A DNA stretch of 6,727 nt from DAOTUL01 sp034437435 (GTDB taxonomy: Bacteria > Chloroflexota > Anaerolineae > Aggregatilineales > Phototrophicaceae). Below, piece by piece: positions 6,164 to 6,727 of this stretch. Within the stretch, counting starts at the first letter, position 1. Each line of letters starts with the position of its first letter. Made by a program: the position numbers and the translations under genes. The stretch is taken from the NCBI GenBank assembly GCA_964417785.1, contig CAYQJO010000229.1:1-6727 (forward strand), given 5' to 3'. The notes below the pieces were generated by a model that saw only the letters and a program-made list of their open reading frames with translations, did not search any database and was not told the origin of the DNA.

Positions 6164-6181
6164 ATGACTGGCGTCTTATAG
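6164..6181 (+). other. Five-codon mini-ORF abutting the acetyltransferase start
   Basis: ATG ACT GGC GTC TTA TAG (peptide MTGVL) begins 7 nt after the rpmB stop and ends directly against the ATG of the acetyltransferase, in the same frame. No clear ribosome binding site precedes either ATG. It could couple translation from rpmB to the next gene by re-initiation, or be chance. Confidence 0.25.
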
Positions 6182-6655
6182 ATGGACGTTCTGGATCAGC
6201 CGAAATCTCCAGTTCACATCCTCGAACTGCTCAAAGAGGTTAACACATCGCGGTTCATCGCACCGATCAACTACGATGAATTGCAAAGCCTCAAGACAGT
6301 TCGTTATTTCTATGTGGGTGATGAACTGGTCGGATTCGGCATCTGGCTGCCTATCGATCACGATTGGGTGGAGATTGGGCCGTTTTATGTTGCCCTGCGC
6401 CATCGCGGCCAGGGCTATGGCAAGATCATTGTACAGGCCCTTCTTGACATCAATGCCACTCGCAAGCTCTATGCCGTCGCCCGTAACCCCATCATCGAGC
6501 GGGTGTTGGAACGCTTCGGCTTTACCCATATCAGCGTTATCAATCTACCCCCGCCACTCCGTGCCTATCTGCTGGATAAAGTCACCTTAGAGCGCGTCCT
6601 CAGCGTCGGCCACAGTCTCAGCCTGACCGAATCCGCCCAGTACATCCGGGAATAA
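6182..6655 (+). CDS. GNAT family N-acetyltransferase
   Basis: This 157-residue protein has the length and layout of a single GNAT domain, which transfers an acyl group from acyl-CoA to an amine. The acetyl-CoA pyrophosphate loop is HRGQGYGK (74-81), matching the Q/RxxGxG/A motif. It is preceded by strand segments FYVGDELVGFGIW (43-55) and WVEIGPFYV (62-70), and followed by motif B in ARNPIIERVLERFGF (100-114). The substrate is not predictable. ATG 6182 is the earliest possible start in this frame, because TAG stops the frame immediately before it. It has no recognisable Shine-Dalgarno sequence, so translation may depend on coupling with rpmB, whose stop lies 25 nt upstream. The last 30 residues have no obvious motif. 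Confidence 0.85.
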   Translation: MDVLDQPKSPVHILELLKEVNTSRFIAPINYDELQSLKTVRYFYVGDELVGFGIWLPIDHDWVEIGPFYVALRHRGQGYGKIIVQALLDINATRKLYAVARNPIIERVLERFGFTHISVINLPPPLRAYLLDKVTLERVLSVGHSLSLTESAQYIRE

Positions 6656-6687
6656 GGCGTTTCCAAGAAAACAGCTATTCTCACGGC

Positions 6688-6727
6688 GGACGCGAAAAAT
6701 CGCGTCCCTACGAAAACGTGGGTAGGG
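6688..6727. repeat. Fifth CGTAGGG-family hairpin, plus start of a truncated opposite module
   Basis: GGACGCGA (6688-6695) pairs with TCGCGTCC (6700-6707) around AAAA and is followed by CTACG, matching the layout of the left-edge copies at 102-121 and 267-286. The seventh stem pair is G-C instead of C-G, a compensatory change. GTAGGG at 6722-6727 looks like the start of a + strand module cut by the window end. The hairpin lies 32 nt after the acetyltransferase stop and could also slow read-through. Confidence 0.75.

Overview
The window reads as a bacterial chromosome segment, most likely from a Chloroflexota (Anaerolineae-type) organism. That assignment is inferred from three things: moderately high G+C coding sequence, a large MalT-like (LAL) LuxR regulator of a kind abundant in that phylum, and intergenic hairpin repeats built on a CGTAGGGACG...CGTCC core. 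No phylogenetic marker was searched, so the assignment is tentative.

Left edge (1-637): this part holds few or no working genes. It has a possible 17-codon 3' end of an upstream gene (2-55), then a block of four short hairpins (90-293) that includes an exact 39-bp direct repeat. After that comes a small open frame (383-553) that looks like a doubly deleted remnant of a pyridoxamine 5'-phosphate oxidase (PPOX) family gene. The hairpin block is bracketed by a 9-bp direct repeat (51-59 and 348-356), as if it had inserted between two neighbouring genes.

Centre (638-2522): two genes on the + strand overlap by 17 nt and form a translationally coupled pair. They encode a xylose-isomerase-like TIM-barrel sugar isomerase/epimerase and a Gfo/Idh/MocA-family NAD(P)-dependent oxidoreductase. 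This pairing is typical of sugar, inositol or keto-sugar catabolism, in which one enzyme oxidises or reduces a carbinol and the other epimerises or isomerises the product. The substrate cannot be read from the sequence. A strong UUCG-capped hairpin (2497-2522) separates the pair from the convergent regulator.

Right half (2526-6655): a complete 822-residue LAL/LuxR-type ATP-binding transcription regulator lies on the - strand. It diverges, across a 107-bp gap, from a PIG-L/LmbE-type zinc deacetylase. Downstream on the + strand are ribosomal protein L28 (rpmB), in a form lacking the zinc-binding cysteines, and a GNAT N-acetyltransferase.

Right edge (6656-6727): another hairpin of the same repeat family appears. 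Its stem carries compensatory base changes relative to the copies at the left edge, and the start of a further module is cut off by the window end. I see no CRISPR array, tRNA, rRNA, phage or transposase gene. The most unusual content is the repeat family and the shrunken PPOX frame rather than a clear new multi-gene system.
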